Under the pieces are notes generated by a model. That model was not told where the DNA came from. It worked only from the letters and a program-made list of their open reading frames with translations, and did not search any database. 64,000 bases of DNA from the NCBI GenBank assembly GCA_940671915.1, contig CALNVZ010001319.1, positions 181,384-245,383 on the forward strand, in the 5' to 3' direction. A program made the translations under genes and the position numbers. The stretch is from Paracentrotus lividus (lineage: Eukaryota; Echinodermata; Echinoidea; Camarodonta; Echinidae). Positions 10,870-23,900 of the stretch are shown here, in pieces (position 1 is the first letter of the stretch; each line of letters starts with the position of its first letter).

Positions 10870-12759
10870 ACCCATTGGTTTGCCAGTCTCACTATACATT
10901 GTTACTTCGGATCTTTCTTATATATTTCAAGTGTAGATCGATTCATTTAATGCAAACATTTTCGAAGTTAAGTTAAAAATATCGAATTTTTAAAATAGAT
11001 ATTGGCATATTTTTGTATATGATGTCCAGTCAAGCAAAGAAGAAAAATTAGATTAATACAATTTTTTAAAATCAAATGTCTGTCGCAGACATTAGATTAA
11101 AAAAAAATGAAATATCGAAAGAACTTTATTTTTTGGGTCTCGGTTTGTTATGATAGCCATAGGCCTACCATTGTTATGACACCATCATTTAAATGTGTTT
11201 ATGTAAGATAACAAAAGCAGCTTTTCATAATGCAAATTATAACCATGACAGGTGTTGTACAGTGAAAACAAAGTTCCATCTGCTATTCCTAAGGCGTGAA
11301 ATATATTGTGTTGTTATAGACGATACCTCATCGAATTTTCTTATCATGCTAATCTGAATTTATAATTTTGATTTTTCCTAATTATTTGCAGTAATTTAAA
11401 ACTAAGATATAATATGAAGAATAGCATCGCAGGTCCTAATAGAGGTACATTTTGATGGGTAGGCCTATAGTTTATTGGTATGTGTTGTACAATTGAAAGT
11501 ATATATGTATATATTTATTTCTATTAAATTTTTTATTTCTATTAAATTTATAAATGTTTTTGGCCTTCTATGAATTTGCCACCGTTATACACAGCGTCCC
11601 AGAGAAAAAAGGGTAAACCCAATATTGAAAGGCTCGTAGTAAAACTATTCGTGTGAAATCGTAATTCCTTCTCTCTTCAATGATAAGAAATTCATGCCTT
11701 GCTGTGATGAATGGCTTGGGCCTCAAACAGATTTCAAAACTACTTTGTACCAAATTTTGGCAAAACAACACATGGATTTCAATAGTCCGGTAATTGTTGT
11801 CTCTAATGATTGGACTTGGGAAGGTTAACCTCAAACAATGATTGAAAGATCACAATGTCAGGGTTACTTCTGCTAAAACTTGGACCAAGGTGAGTTTGAC
11901 AGATATTTTTAAAAGATCGAGTACTCTGTCATCCATGACAGCAAAGGTGCACGTTAAATGCCACTGGTTGCAACATGAGTTATTTCTCATGAAATAGAAA
12001 TTGTTGTCTCATAAGTTATACAATATCTATATGACACTTTAAAAGTTATGTGTACCTTTTTTCTGGGACGCACTGTATTATACAATAGTGTTTCGTTGAT
12101 AAATATAAAGCCTAGAATTACGTAGCTTCATTGTTTTTTCAAACGATTTTGATGATACTTTAATTGTTTTGCTAATTGAATTTGAATCTTGATTTAGATT
12201 AGACCAACTGTATTAGGGTATTATTAAGTAAATTTTAATTTCCCAGCTTAATTGCGCCATTCTTAAAATAAATGCCGAATGGTGACATTTCTTGCTTATA
12301 TTTTTCATAAACACTTGATGTTTATCTTCAAGTGAAAAAAAAAATGCATTTATAAATATGTTAAATTACAAAACTTCCAGTTTTAGTTCCTTTTATAAAA
12401 TATAATTCATCTTGTCCGACTGGAAGAATTGATTACCCACTTTTATTTTATTGTCATTTCAAAATGCTAATGAGTCATCAGGTCAAATTCCTAATTCCAA
12501 GATAAAAATAAATGTAGAACGTTTTAATGCTTGCGTATCACGAACACACTCCTGAGTCAGATCCACGAGTATAGCACATTAATTAATTTATTTCAAGAGA
12601 GTATTTATAAAATATGTTAGTGTGTTCTAATGGAACTCGTTTTATAAATACAGAACATCGTTTGTATTATATTAATGGAATTCATAAATATTACAGTACT
12701 GCCAAAATATCATTTGATATTCAGCCTACATCCTGATATTATATTTTTCAACAGGTTGC

Positions 12760-12816
<57 letters not shown>

Positions 12817-13978
12817 CAAAAGTGTATTCGAGGGTTGCTATGTACAACAATCACTCTTTAAAGCCGTAGTACTATTACAATGTAAATCAGCTTAATTAAT
12901 AGGCCGTATGAATTTTGCCGCACTTTATGTCATATTATCTGAAATGATACTCTGTATGAATTCTAAATTTTGTTCACGAAAATGTTTATATGAGAAAATA
13001 TTAAATTCAATATAACCAAATATAAGGAATAAAAATGTCTAAATATCAGAGTAGTATTTGTTCAGTTTGAGTTACGTATCAGGGGCAAGGAGTCGGGAGA
13101 TGGGGGCTTCAACCGCTACCCTTTTTTCCCCAGTCATGTCAGTAGTCGTATATGAAAACGACAAACTGATCATCAGATTATGCCTTTATCTTTGCCTGTT
13201 AAGCATCCCACTTTCTCCTCAGAGCCCCTGCATGTCACTATGCTTTCTCTCTGTCATACATTTTCAGTGTGTAACATGTGTGAGGGTGAGGGTGTGTGCG
13301 GTTGACTGAGCGCGTGAATGAGAATGCGCCTATGTACCATGTCCTCAAATCGAAAATAAAACTCAGAAAGTTGCATGGTAAATCAAAAACATTTAATGAA
13401 TCCAATGTAATCCCTTTACTTCAATTTATTATGTATCGTTTGATTAAATAATACACACCACTGCACGTCATTACATTATACCATTGCGACAATTCATAGT
13501 ATGTTTGCCAAGCGTACATAGACAAATTCGTGTTCGATATGAATTTTGCGTGGGTTGTATTAAAGGAACTTATGGTTGAAAAAAAAAATCAACATTCTGA
13601 GGACGAAAAACTGAGTAATAGAATAAAATGGGTATCGTCAAAATTATCAAACTCTTATAGGCAAATGGTAACATGACATAATAAACGTTGCACCGAGCAA
13701 AAAGGATGTATTAAAAATAAATAAACAATAAAATGAAAACATTAATCGCGGGTAAAAAGTAAAACAAATATGAAAAAAGGTATATGATTGGAGTCCAGAG
13801 GAAAAATTCGCATCAGATAACAATCGAATAAAAAATCCGTTCTGAATCATATAAAAATCAGTGTGTGCTTTATAAACCTACGTACTATTTAATCAAATTA
13901 TAAACATTATGTTTTTAACGTCGGCCTATTAATCAATAATTCATTCTTGTATTGAGGCAACGTACGGGGTTCAGAAAT
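10870..13978. other. non-coding region 3' of GH16 copy A
   Basis: No exon recognised. It contains a mariner-like element at 11,590-12,075 and an A-run at 12,766-12,814. A stretch around 13,058-13,400 has CT/GT-rich low complexity. The sequence resembles the right-arm copy but with frequent short indels, so base-level accuracy here is doubtful. Confidence 0.5.
11590..12075. mobile_element. Tc1/mariner-like MITE, GTCCCAGA ends
   Basis: Left end CACAGCGTCCCAGAGAAAAA and right end TTTTTTCTGGGACGCACTG are inverted repeats flanked by TA. The interior has no long frame. Related termini (CAGTGCGTCCCA/AAAGA) occur at 33,737-34,486, 34,982 and 38,849-39,127, so the family is locally abundant. Confidence 0.7.
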
Positions 13979-14338
13979 TTATCGATCTCTGAGATGATAA
14001 GTCGTCTGGTCGGGATAAGGTAGAACGGCGGATGTAGTTGACCTGCATCGCTGCATCTTCCCCGTTGTTGACTCCCTGGTTCCAGTCGGCACCAGTCGTT
14101 GCGGGCATCCAGAATCCTTCGACGCGGTCGCGAGGTGTTCGCCCACGGTTTCGAGGGATGTTGGTGAAGCTGTCACTGAAGTAGTTCGTACCACCCACGG
14201 CACATTCAGAATCAAGTAGAACTGGATGGAAGGTAGAGAGTGTAAAGAAATATCTCAATGAAGGGATATTCCACAAGCAACCTTTGAGCAAGTCTGACTT
14301 CCAGATTAAAAAAATATCAAACAAAATCTATCACGGTT

Positions 14339-14378
<40 letters not shown>

Positions 14379-14448
14379 CTAGATCTTTAACTTTTTACCT
14401 CACTAACATCATTTAGTCGAGCGAATGCCTGCAAGGGTCAGTCAAAAC

Positions 14449-14483
<35 letters not shown>

Positions 14484-15177
14484 ACAACATGATGAAACGT
14501 TGGAAAAAGAGGGAAAAGGTAAACTATAAAGACAAATATAGCTCGTATTGAATTACCATGTGTACAAAACAGCTCAAATTAGTGAGAACATATTATAAAC
14601 AACATACAACACAATTTTTATCAGCCCTAATTAAGACGAGCAAGAGCATTCCGTCGCCTCTCGGCTATAGTAACACGTACCTCTGTGTCAAATGGAGCGA
14701 GTTTGTTAGGTGAGTTTGCCCAAGGATTTTCGATTCCTGGTGCAGCTGGCCCGAACCCTCCGAAATCCCAGAAGCCATCTTGTCCTGGATCAACGGACAA
14801 GATGAGTTCCCCGTCAACGTAGAACCTGCAAGATCAAGCTTAAATAGCTTTAAATAATAAACATATGAGGGAGAGATCTGATCAGTTGACGCAAGTAAGA
14901 AAACTTTTACAGAAGGTGTGTTTTTAGAAAATGTGTTTTTGTCAAAAGCAAATTTGCACCATCAAGCATTGATACGTTCACTGTGCAGCCCCCACTAGTC
15001 ATGCTAGTATTGATCATCAAAAGCAGGCCGATTTTTCCCCCTACATGTCAACCTTCATTCTCCGCCGTACTTATATGATAGCATTTTCAACCATCTTAAT
15101 GATACTTATATATTTTGATATTCGCTTTTGATCAATACCCTCCCCCTCAAGAATAGAAAAGAAGCAAAATAATAACG

Positions 15178-15212
<35 letters not shown>

Positions 15213-15596
15213 ATGAGACGTTCAGTCCAAAGGAGCTGGATAAACCTTACATAGCCATGCAATGATAATCCCGACTGAATTTTCCCTAATACTTTTTTTT
15301 TTCTAAAATAAAATTAATATCTAAACCATTAGCTTATTCTAAGCTGTTTGGAACATACTTCATGTTGTCTGGGTTCCAGTCCAATTCGTATTTATGAAAG
15401 CCAGTCCCAAAGGTCTCCCCATTGAGATTTCTAGGAAAAAAAACAACAAATGATTCATCATAACAATGAGACACATGTTGCCGACCAACGATTACTTTCA
15501 GTCGAGGAAATCGGCCAAGTTATAAATAAAAAAAAGAATTAATGTCAAATTTTGGGGTAAAATATTTGGTATTTTCTGAATCTACAATGTGTTTTC

Positions 15597-15633
<37 letters not shown>

Positions 15634-16773
15634 GGGCGAAAACGATAAAGGGGACGTTTTAAAAAATAATATTTTTCAAATTTTCTCAAATTTTTCCTTG
15701 GCGACTTGTGTATCATTTTGATATAATGGATCAAAAATTCTGAATTAATCTAACAGATAATAAAGCGGAAAAGAAATGAGATTTTTTTTTTTTTTTTTTT
15801 TTTTTTTGTATCTTCTCAAAATATTTTCGGCAATTTGTGAGAGTACGAAGCAAATTAACATTTATTCCACATGGTTAAGTATCATAATAAAATTCACATT
15901 TTGTCAGAAAAACGTTTTGTCGTGGAGATTATCCTTTTAATTTAATTTGTCCTATAGCCCTGCCACATCAATTCCTCCTTTATTACGTTCATTAGTATAC
16001 GTGGCTGTATAATTTCGGTGGTAGGCCTGTAAATTAAAACATTTTCTGAGCCAATTCATTCATAAAGTGTTGAATTACAATTACTATTTCGGTCGTCATA
16101 TTTGATATACTTACTTTGTGTTGTGGGTGTTAGGGTAGCCATTGTATGGCCAGAAGGGCCCCCAATGCATGGTAGAGCCCATTTGATCCACACCAACCGA
16201 AACTCCACCGGAGTCCTTTAGATTCGTGTTTCCTGGAGGTTGAGGGCAGGAAAATGTGAAGGGGGACGGAGACTCACGAAGCTTCATTTAGATATTTACA
16301 AATTACAGATGTCTAAAATCGTGCTGCGAATATGTTTGCGTTTGAATTGTTTCTTTTAACGAAACACTTTGGTCATCCGGAGTTGTTTTGATAAGAAAAG
16401 GCGAAATTTGTCATTAATCAGTATTTAAATGGTTCAATACTCTAGATGTTAAGTAGGGGCCTATAAGCCTTTCAAAGGAAAATTGAAAAGAAAAACAAGC
16501 CATCCGAATAAAAAGCTGAGTTGGAGAAAAAAATTGCCCAATGGACTCAAGATGGGGTTATTTAGACCCTTCTTTTTTTCTAAAGAGTGTATGCTCACCT
16601 CTACATTCTACGAGATCGATCTCACCGGAAGCAGGCCATTCACCGTATCCACTGTGCTTTGGAAGAAGCCAGATTGCTATAAAGAGAGGTAAATTAATAA
16701 ATGTTATGTACATATATATATATATCTCTCCTGCGCATTCCTTTCGTTTTCTACTGTTCTGTCACACACACAT

Positions 16774-16827
<54 letters not shown>

Positions 16828-19664
16828 ATGTATCATACATGTATCATGTATATAGTCCGACTTATAATCAACCAGGGCCACTACTGAGTTGTAAATTGCA
16901 CTGCTTTAAATTCGATACAGTAACTTAACATAAAACCCTTTTAGCAACCCTATCCCTACATCTTACACGTAATACAATTTAATGTTTTACTCATGATTGC
17001 TTAAACCTTAGCGGAGGGAAAACCAAGCCACTTTGGTTTCCAAGGCAATTATATACAACGTCCAAAATACTCAAAATAGATTTCTGTAAATTGACATTTC
17101 AAACAGAAGAGGGCCCCATAAAAAAGGGAAAAGAAGAAGGTAAGAAAAAGAAGAAGGAAGAAGAAGAAAAAATGTACCTGGCCATATCCAGTCTCCGGTA
17201 GGCATCTTAGCCTCCACCTCCAGCCGTCCATATTTAAATGAAAATGATTCGACAGTTCTGATTCGAGCCGACTGTATAGGGTTGAGAATATTCGTTGTGC
17301 TGCCACTTCGTTCACAGCCCCACCATGCGTTACCTGTGCACAAGTTTGCTGGCGATGCACCTAGTATCAATAATCCATTAACGTTAGTTTTTGCGGATTT
17401 CCGCAGGCACAGGTATTAACATTATTTCATATATTTGATGATTTATAGTTTATAATCAATGCGAAATTATAACACGATCTGAATATCATAGTTTATGACT
17501 TAGGTTTTATTTCTTTTAACGACACAGTGTCCGACATTGATTCTACTTTTGTTTTAAAAGTGAGAGCCTGGAAAAAGAGAAATTCCTACTAATAACATTT
17601 CCTGAAATATACTTTAGATATGAAAATAATTGGTAAAATAGAGCACTCTGGTTTTAACAGACTGTAAACAATTATATGTTTGTGATTAAGCTATTAATGT
17701 AGAAATATTGGTCATGTGGGTGAGGCTGCTTTGCACAAAAGGGGAAGTTCACTCTGGAATTCTATTGGTTTTACAAAATGAAGTAAAATAAAAGAAAAAT
17801 ATGAGTGAAAGTTTAACGAAAATCGACCAAAAAATAGCAAAGTTATGAATATTTAAAGTTCTGATTCTGTGACGTGACGTGTGAGCAGCTCTCCCATGTA
17901 TTGTGTATGTAAATTTCATAAATTCTTGATGAAGGAATGGGTCAATTTGGTAGAGGCGTGTATATGAACATACATTTGATGATATATCGACCGCACCGGT
18001 GATATGATTATTATTCTTCAGAAAAAAATGGCACTCTATGGAATTTAGATTACATAACACATAGGAGAGCAGCTCGCACGTGACGTCACATAATCAAAAT
18101 TTTAAATATTCATAACTTCTTTATTTTTTGGTCGATTTTCTTCAAACCCTCACTCATATTTTTTTTGATTTGTCTGCATTTTTTAACACCAATAAAATTC
18201 CAGGGTGAACTTCCCCTTTAATGATTCCTCCTATATGAAAACCACTTGACTGCAGGTTTTACGAACTTTCTCCCTCCAAAAAAAAAAAAAAAAAAAAAAT
18301 ATATTTTAAAAATTTCCAAACACGTATCCCCAGTGATAACTTGATCCCAATTTTCACCCGATCTTTAAAAAGAAATTAGGCCCCCTTTAATTCGGGAACA
18401 TATATACCTACCCCATAAGTTGAGTGAGCCTGTTGTTAGGTAGTCTTCACCATATTTGTCTCTTGTCAGGGTCTGTCTCAATAAAGCAAGATTGAAAGAA
18501 GGTAAGCTATGACATAATCAAATCAAATTTTATTAACAATTTAATAAAAGAAAAAAAAAACAAACAATCGAACAAGTGATGTTACACAGCACGTATGTAA
18601 GTAGAATGCGTTCCAGAAAAGAGCGGAAATGGAACTGCCTGTATTTTCTAGGTTCAAATATTTCACATTAATAACATGTCATTTTAAACATCATTTCGAC
18701 ACTTTTCATTTGTGTAGAGAACTGTCGCATTTAAATTATACTCGACGCCGTCAGCGATTATTGTAACATTTTTTTTTTTTTTTTTTTTTTTGCGTTAAAC
18801 TCAACAATAAATCAATGTCGAGGATACGACAATTTCCTTAATATATTCTATGCATCATTTTATTATTTGACACCTTCGTATACAGCAATTGAAATTTTTA
18901 AAATTCATTCAACAAATAATATTAATAGTCATTTGTTCTGTTTAAATTTTTATATCGGCAACGTTGAATGTCAAAATGCCATAAAAAGAAGTAGAATTTT
19001 CCCCCTTAAATTTCTTTTGCTACATAATAGGCGGTTGCTCATAAAGGTTGAATATTTTTGTTTGTGCTGCAGCAACATCTTTTGCTCCAGATTTAATTTC
19101 TGAAAATTGTTTGTCCCCGCTTTCACTTTTCAGGACCCTGGCTTTATTTTGGACGTTCCTCCAACCCCTCCCCCGGGGAATGAGTTAAAAAAAAAACAGT
19201 TTGCCAAGAGCTTACGAAGAAGTCGGTCAAAGCAACAGGAGGCAATTTAAAGGACAAGGAGATTCTTTTGGTGGTGGCACAATGATCGACCTTTCCCAAA
19301 ATAAAGTATATACATGTATTTGTTTTCAAGTGAAATTTGATTTACCGGTTTCAGGTAGAGTCTACCATCTTTAACGTAGCTGTTAGAACGATTATTGGTG
19401 TAATATTGGAACTCCCAATTCTAAGATAAAACAGACAAGTTGAAAAAGATTAATTACATGAATTTTGATAATCAAGCGGTGTATAAAGAACGGAGAAACA
19501 ACCATCAATAATCATCATTCTTAAATAAGACATTTGTAATAAATTAAATCAGACAAATTATATTGAGTTTTTAAATGTTACGGACCACCACGTGTGTCAA
19601 CCTTGACATCGGGAGTTACAAATGGCCGCTATTACTATTATTATTATCATTATCTTTATTTTTA

Positions 19665-19695
<31 letters not shown>

Positions 19696-19903
19696 CATTA
19701 TTATTATTATTGTTATCATTACTGTCATCATTTGATTATTATTATTTTCATAATCATTATTGTCATTTTTTTTGTTGTTAATCATCAGGGTATTCGCCAA
19801 GGGTGTGACTTGTAAAAGCATCAATTTGGTACACAAAGTTCTTTTTTTCTTTCTTACTCATAAGAAAATCACATCCACCTAATTTTATTGCCTATTTCTT
19901 TCT

Positions 19904-19934
<31 letters not shown>

Positions 19935-20201
19935 TCCCTCAGATACGCAACGTACCCAAACATAATACTTTCACCCTCTTTCGCTCTCGCTATTCGCACT
20001 CATACACACACGTGAACTTGAGACCTCCTATCAGGTATAAACAAATACTTCTTACCCCTCCTCCTCCGGCGGTCATCTCATGTTCCCAGATGTCAAAATT
20101 AAAGGTATTGAACTCTTCTTGGAAGATGAGTCCATTACACGGAGTCAAGCTCATGTCACATGATTCGTGGCAGGGGTATGCAGTGCAGTCTGAATCGGCA
20201 G
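13979..20201 (-). CDS. secreted GH16 beta-1,3-glucanase-like, copy A (exons 2-10)
   Basis: Nine spliced exons on the minus strand: 20201-20056, 19420-19346, 18472-18412, 17360-17178, 16676-16599, 16232-16115, 15430-15359, 14825-14681, 14221-13979. All junctions are GT/AG and phases agree. Exon 2 encodes a Cys-rich lead (CTAYPCHESCDMSLTPC) and the GH16 start FDIWEHEMTAGGGG; exon 6 encodes the catalytic GEIDLVE (E-x-D-x-x-E: nucleophile, assisting Asp, acid/base all kept); exon 9 FYVDGELILSVDPGQDGFW; exon 10 NYFSDSF and the C terminus. The family hydrolyses beta-1,3-glucans such as laminarin; inactive relatives serve as glucan-recognition proteins, but here the catalytic residues predict activity. 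Oddities: the signal-peptide exon is absent from the expected place (30,579-31,100), and exon 10 carries at least seven 1-bp indels relative to copy C, while exons 2-9 are clean. Closest alternative: a glucan-binding lectin role. Confidence 0.88.
14341..14374. repeat. TA microsatellite
   Basis: Alternating TA run in intron 9 of GH16 copy A. Longer equivalent in copy C at 54,328-54,391. It lies between the indel-ridden exon 10 and the clean exon 9 and may mark where sequence quality changes. Confidence 0.8.
16771..16825. repeat. CA microsatellite in intron 5
   Basis: About 27 CA units just upstream (in gene orientation) of catalytic exon 6. The equivalent in copy C at 56,850-56,886 is shorter, and in the right arm it appears as TG at 24,512-24,564 with interruptions. 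Confidence 0.85.
17738..18219. mobile_element. fold-back MITE in intron 4 of copy A
   Basis: Long inverted ends: AAAGGGGAAGTTCACTCTGG at the left and the complement of AAAGGGGAAGTTCACCCTGG at the right, followed inward by matched blocks (complement of ACCAAAAAATA..AAGTTATGAATATT on both sides and AGCAGCTC near the centre). No coding capacity. The same insertion is present in copy C at 57,792-58,291 and, inverted, in the right arm near 23,215-23,690, so it predates the A/C split. Confidence 0.85.
19632..19785. repeat. ATT trinucleotide microsatellite in intron 2
   Basis: Imperfect ATT/TTATCA array giving poly-Tyr/Ile/Leu pseudo-frames. Copy C equivalent at 59,695-59,850 is longer and purer. 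The right-arm version at 21,840-21,960 is badly degraded, consistent with poor sequence there. Confidence 0.85.
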
Positions 20202-20405
20202 CTTATAATAATAAAAATACACATTTGGAAATTATGTTGGTATTATGAGAGAAAAAAAAAATCGCAACTCGAAATTTAGAAATCTATATTGATATTCCAT
20301 ATTGATGATATCTTGAGAACTTATAAAAAAACAAAAAAAAAAACAAAACAAAACAAAACAAACAAAAAAACATGAGGGAAACTAGGGCAAATGAAACAAG
20401 CTGCA

Positions 20406-20709
20406 GGCGCGGATCCAGGATTTCATCAGAGGGAGGGGGGGGGCACAATTGGAATGTCAGATTTTTGTACACTTAATCTGTTTTTAGGTAAAACTCGGTT
20501 TTAACAGTAGGTACAGGAAAATTGGTGTAGGTCACACCGACCGAAATTGGTTTTGGGGGGAGGGGGTTGGACGGGGAGGGAGAGGGGCCCAAAGACTAAA
20601 ATCCAAATTTTAGGCAGCTATCTTTCTACAAAAATGATTTATTTTCATTCAGTTAGTTTTATTCTCATTGTTTTTTGGTTTTTGTATGTGTGTGTGTGTG
20701 TTTATCTAT

Positions 20710-20740
<31 letters not shown>

Positions 20741-20810
20741 TTTTTTATGTTATTTTTTTTATTTTATTTTATTTTATTTTATTTATTTATTTATTTATTT
20801 TTTTTTACTT
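20406..20810. repeat. low-complexity element with GGCGCGGATCC end, copy A
   Basis: Starts CAGGCGCGGATCCAGGATTT followed by a G tract, contains GTACAGGAAAATTGGTGTAG and a (TTTA)n tract, and should end at a complementary poly-G/GATCC end. In copy C the complete element spans 60,470-60,897. In copy A the right end is present only in inverted orientation at 20,811-20,955. Confidence 0.55.
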
Positions 20811-20955
20811 TCGCCATCCTGCACGGCTCATCACAAACGATGTAGCATCCAGCTAGACAGAATCGAACATGAATACTTTGAATGCGAAAAAGTTCGATTC
20901 TGCGCAGGCACGGATCCGTTTGGCATTGCGCGGTCGGAACCCCCCCCCAAACAAA
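20811..20955 (-). repeat. loop of the inverted repeat
   Basis: About 145 bp matching copy C 60,840-60,983, but reverse-complemented: it contains CTGCGCAGGCACGGATCC, whose complement in copy C is followed by GATGGCCGAAAGGTCAGG. The base after the 25-N gap at 30,579 starts TGGCCGAAAGGTCAGG, that is, exactly where this loop would end if it were in forward orientation. Confidence 0.8.
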
Positions 20956-23900
20956 AAAAAATAAAATAAATAAAAAAAAAAATAAAATAAATAAAAAAAT
21001 AACATAAAAATAAATAAATATAAATAATAAATAAATACTAAAATAGATAAACCACACACACATCACAAACAAAAAAACAATGAGAATAAACTAACGAACT
21101 GAAGAAAAAAATCATTTTGTAGAAAAATGAGCTGCCATAAAATTGGATTTTAGCTCTTTGGCGCCCTCTCCCCGTCCCCAACCCCAAGGTCGCGACCTAC
21201 ACAATTTTCCTGTACTAACTGTTAAAACCCGAGTAACCTAAAACAGATCACTAGTGTACAACAGACATATCCATCCGTGCCGCGCAGAAGATCGCGCCTG
21301 CAGCTCGTTTCATTTGCCCTAGTTCCCTCAGTGTATTGGTTGTTTTGTTTTGTTTTTTTTTTGTTTTTATAATTCTCAAGAATCATCAATAGGAAATAGC
21401 TATAATACGATTAATGCGATTTTTTTTTCTCTCATATACCAACATAATTTCCAAATGTGTATTTATTATTATAGGCGCTGCGGACAGACTGAACTGCATA
21501 TAATCATGTACACTGAGCTTGGACCCGCTCCACACTTACACAAGAAGATGCAATTACCTTAATTTGACATCTGGGAACATACCACGGAGAGGAGGTAAGA
21601 AGTATGTTTATACCATGAAGAGGAGTCCAAGTGTCACGGTAGGTCAAGTAGAGGCAGAGAGATATTATGGAGTACGGATTGCGTATCGAGGACGACTGTC
21701 GTGTCAGTGTGATAGAAAGAAATAGCAATAAAGAGGTGGGATGTGATTTCTTATGAGTATGAAAGAAAAAAGAACTTTGTGTACCAAATGATGCTTCTAC
21801 AAGTCACACCTTGGCGAATACCCTGAGATACAACAAAAAAATGACCAATAATGATATGAAAATATAATAAATCAAATGAATGAAGATAATGAATAACAAT
21901 AAAAATAAAATAATAAATAACACATAATAAATAATAAATCGCCAGCAAGAAAATAAATAATAGTAAAGCGGCATTACCACCGCAGGTTGACACCGGATGG
22001 CCGTACCTTGAAATTATTACAAATGCTTATTTAAAGAATGATATTGATGTTGTTCCGTTCTTTATACACCGCTTGATTATCAAAATTCATGTAATAATCT
22101 TTTTCAACTTGTCTTTATCTTAGAATTGGGAGTTCCAATATTACCCAATAATCGTTCTAACAGCTACGTTAAGATGGTAGATCACTACTGCAAACCGATA
22201 AACAAAATTCACTTGAAAACAAATACAGTAATACTTTATTTTGGGAAGGCCGATCATTGATGCCACCACCAAAAGACTCTTGTCCTTTAAATTCCTCCTG
22301 TTGCTTGACCGACTTCTCTCGTAAGCTCTTGGCAAACTGTTTTTTTTTTTTACATCCGGGGGAGGAGAACGTCAATAAACCAGGCGTCCTGAAAAGTGCA
22401 CAAACAATTTTCAGAAATTAAATCGAGCAAAAAGTGCTGCAGCACACAAACAAAAATATTCAACCTTTAAGCAACCGCCTATTATGTAGCAAAAGAAATT
22501 TAAGGGGGAAATCTACTTCTTTTATGGCATTTTGACATTCAACGTTGCCGATATAAAAAAACAGAACAAATGACTATTAATATATTTGTTGAATGAATTT
22601 CCAAATTGCATACGACAGGTGTCAAATAATAACATGATGCATAGAATATATTAAGGAAATTGCGTATCCTCGACATGATATTGTTGAGTGTTAACGCAAA
22701 AAAAAAAAAAAAAAATGTTACAATAATCGCTGACGGCGAGTATAATTAAATGCGACAGTTCCCTACACAATGAAAATGTCGAAATTTAAATGACATGTAT
22801 TAAGTGAAATATTTGAACCTAGAATAACAGGCAGTTCCATTCCGCTCTTTTCTGGAAACCATTCACTACATACGTGCGGTGTAACATCACTGTTCGATTG
22901 TTTGTTTTTTTCTTTATTAAATTGTTAATAAAATTGAATTGTATAGTCATAGCTTACCTCTTTCAATCTTGCATTGAGACAGACCCTGACAAGAAAAATG
23001 GTGAAGACTACCTAACAACAGGCTCACTCAACTTATGGGGAGAGTATATAGTTCCCGAATTAAAGGGGCCTAATTCTTTTAAAGATCGGGTGAAAATGGG
23101 ATCATTATCTACGGGATACGTGTTTGGAAATTTTTAAAATATATTTTTTTTTTTTTTTTTTTTGGAGGGAGAAAGTTCGTAAAACCTGCAGTCAAGGTGT
23201 CATATAGGAGGAACATAAAGGGAAGTTCACCTGGAATTATTGGTGTAAAAAATGCAGACAAATCAAAAAAAATATGAGTGAGGGTTTGAAGAAAATCGAC
23301 CAAAAAATAAAGAAGTTAATATTTAAAATTTGATTATGTGACGTCACGTGCGAGCTGCTCTCCTATGTGTTATGTAATCTAAATTCCATAAAGTGCCATT
23401 TTTTCTGAAGAATAAAATCATATCACCGGTGCGGTCGATATACATCTCAAATGTATGTTCATATACACGCCTCTACCAAATGACCCATTCCTTCATCAAG
23501 AATTTATGAAATTTACATACACAATACATGGGAGAGCTGCTCACACGTCACGTCACAGAATCAGAACTTTAAATATTCATAACTTTGCTATTTTTTGCAT
23601 TTTCGTTTAACTTTCACTCATATTTTCTTTTATTTTACTTCATTTGTAAAACCAATAGAATCCAGAGTGAACTTCCCTTTGTGCCAAAGCAGCCTCACCC
23701 ACATGACCAATATTTCTACATAATAGCTTAATCACAAACATATAATTGTTACAGTCTGTTAAAACCAGAGTGCTCTATTTACCAATTATATTTCATATCT
23801 AAAGTATATTTCAGGAAATGTTATTGGAATTTCTCTTTTTCCAGGCTCTCACTTTTAAAACAAAAGTAGAATCAATGTCGGACACGTGTCGTTAAAAGAA

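Larger units (their letters stand above)
10425..20810 (+). repeat. left arm of a 20-kb inverted repeat
   Basis: This stretch recurs in reverse complement at about 20,955-30,553. Matching landmarks: GGGCTAGGTACGGGGCAA at 10,440 and its complement near 30,525; the GACCGGGGACAATTG terminus at 10,850 and 30,134; every GH16 exon; and the TTTATTTA tract at 20,705-20,800. The arm contains GH16 copy A and about 3.5 kb beyond its stop codon. Confidence 0.9.

Noticed and set aside
14400-14440. Possible extra GH16 exon (AFARLNDVSE) between exons 9 and 10 of copy A
   Set aside because: Copy C has a stop and length change at the same place, and exons 9 and 10 join directly in phase to a continuous GH16 fold.
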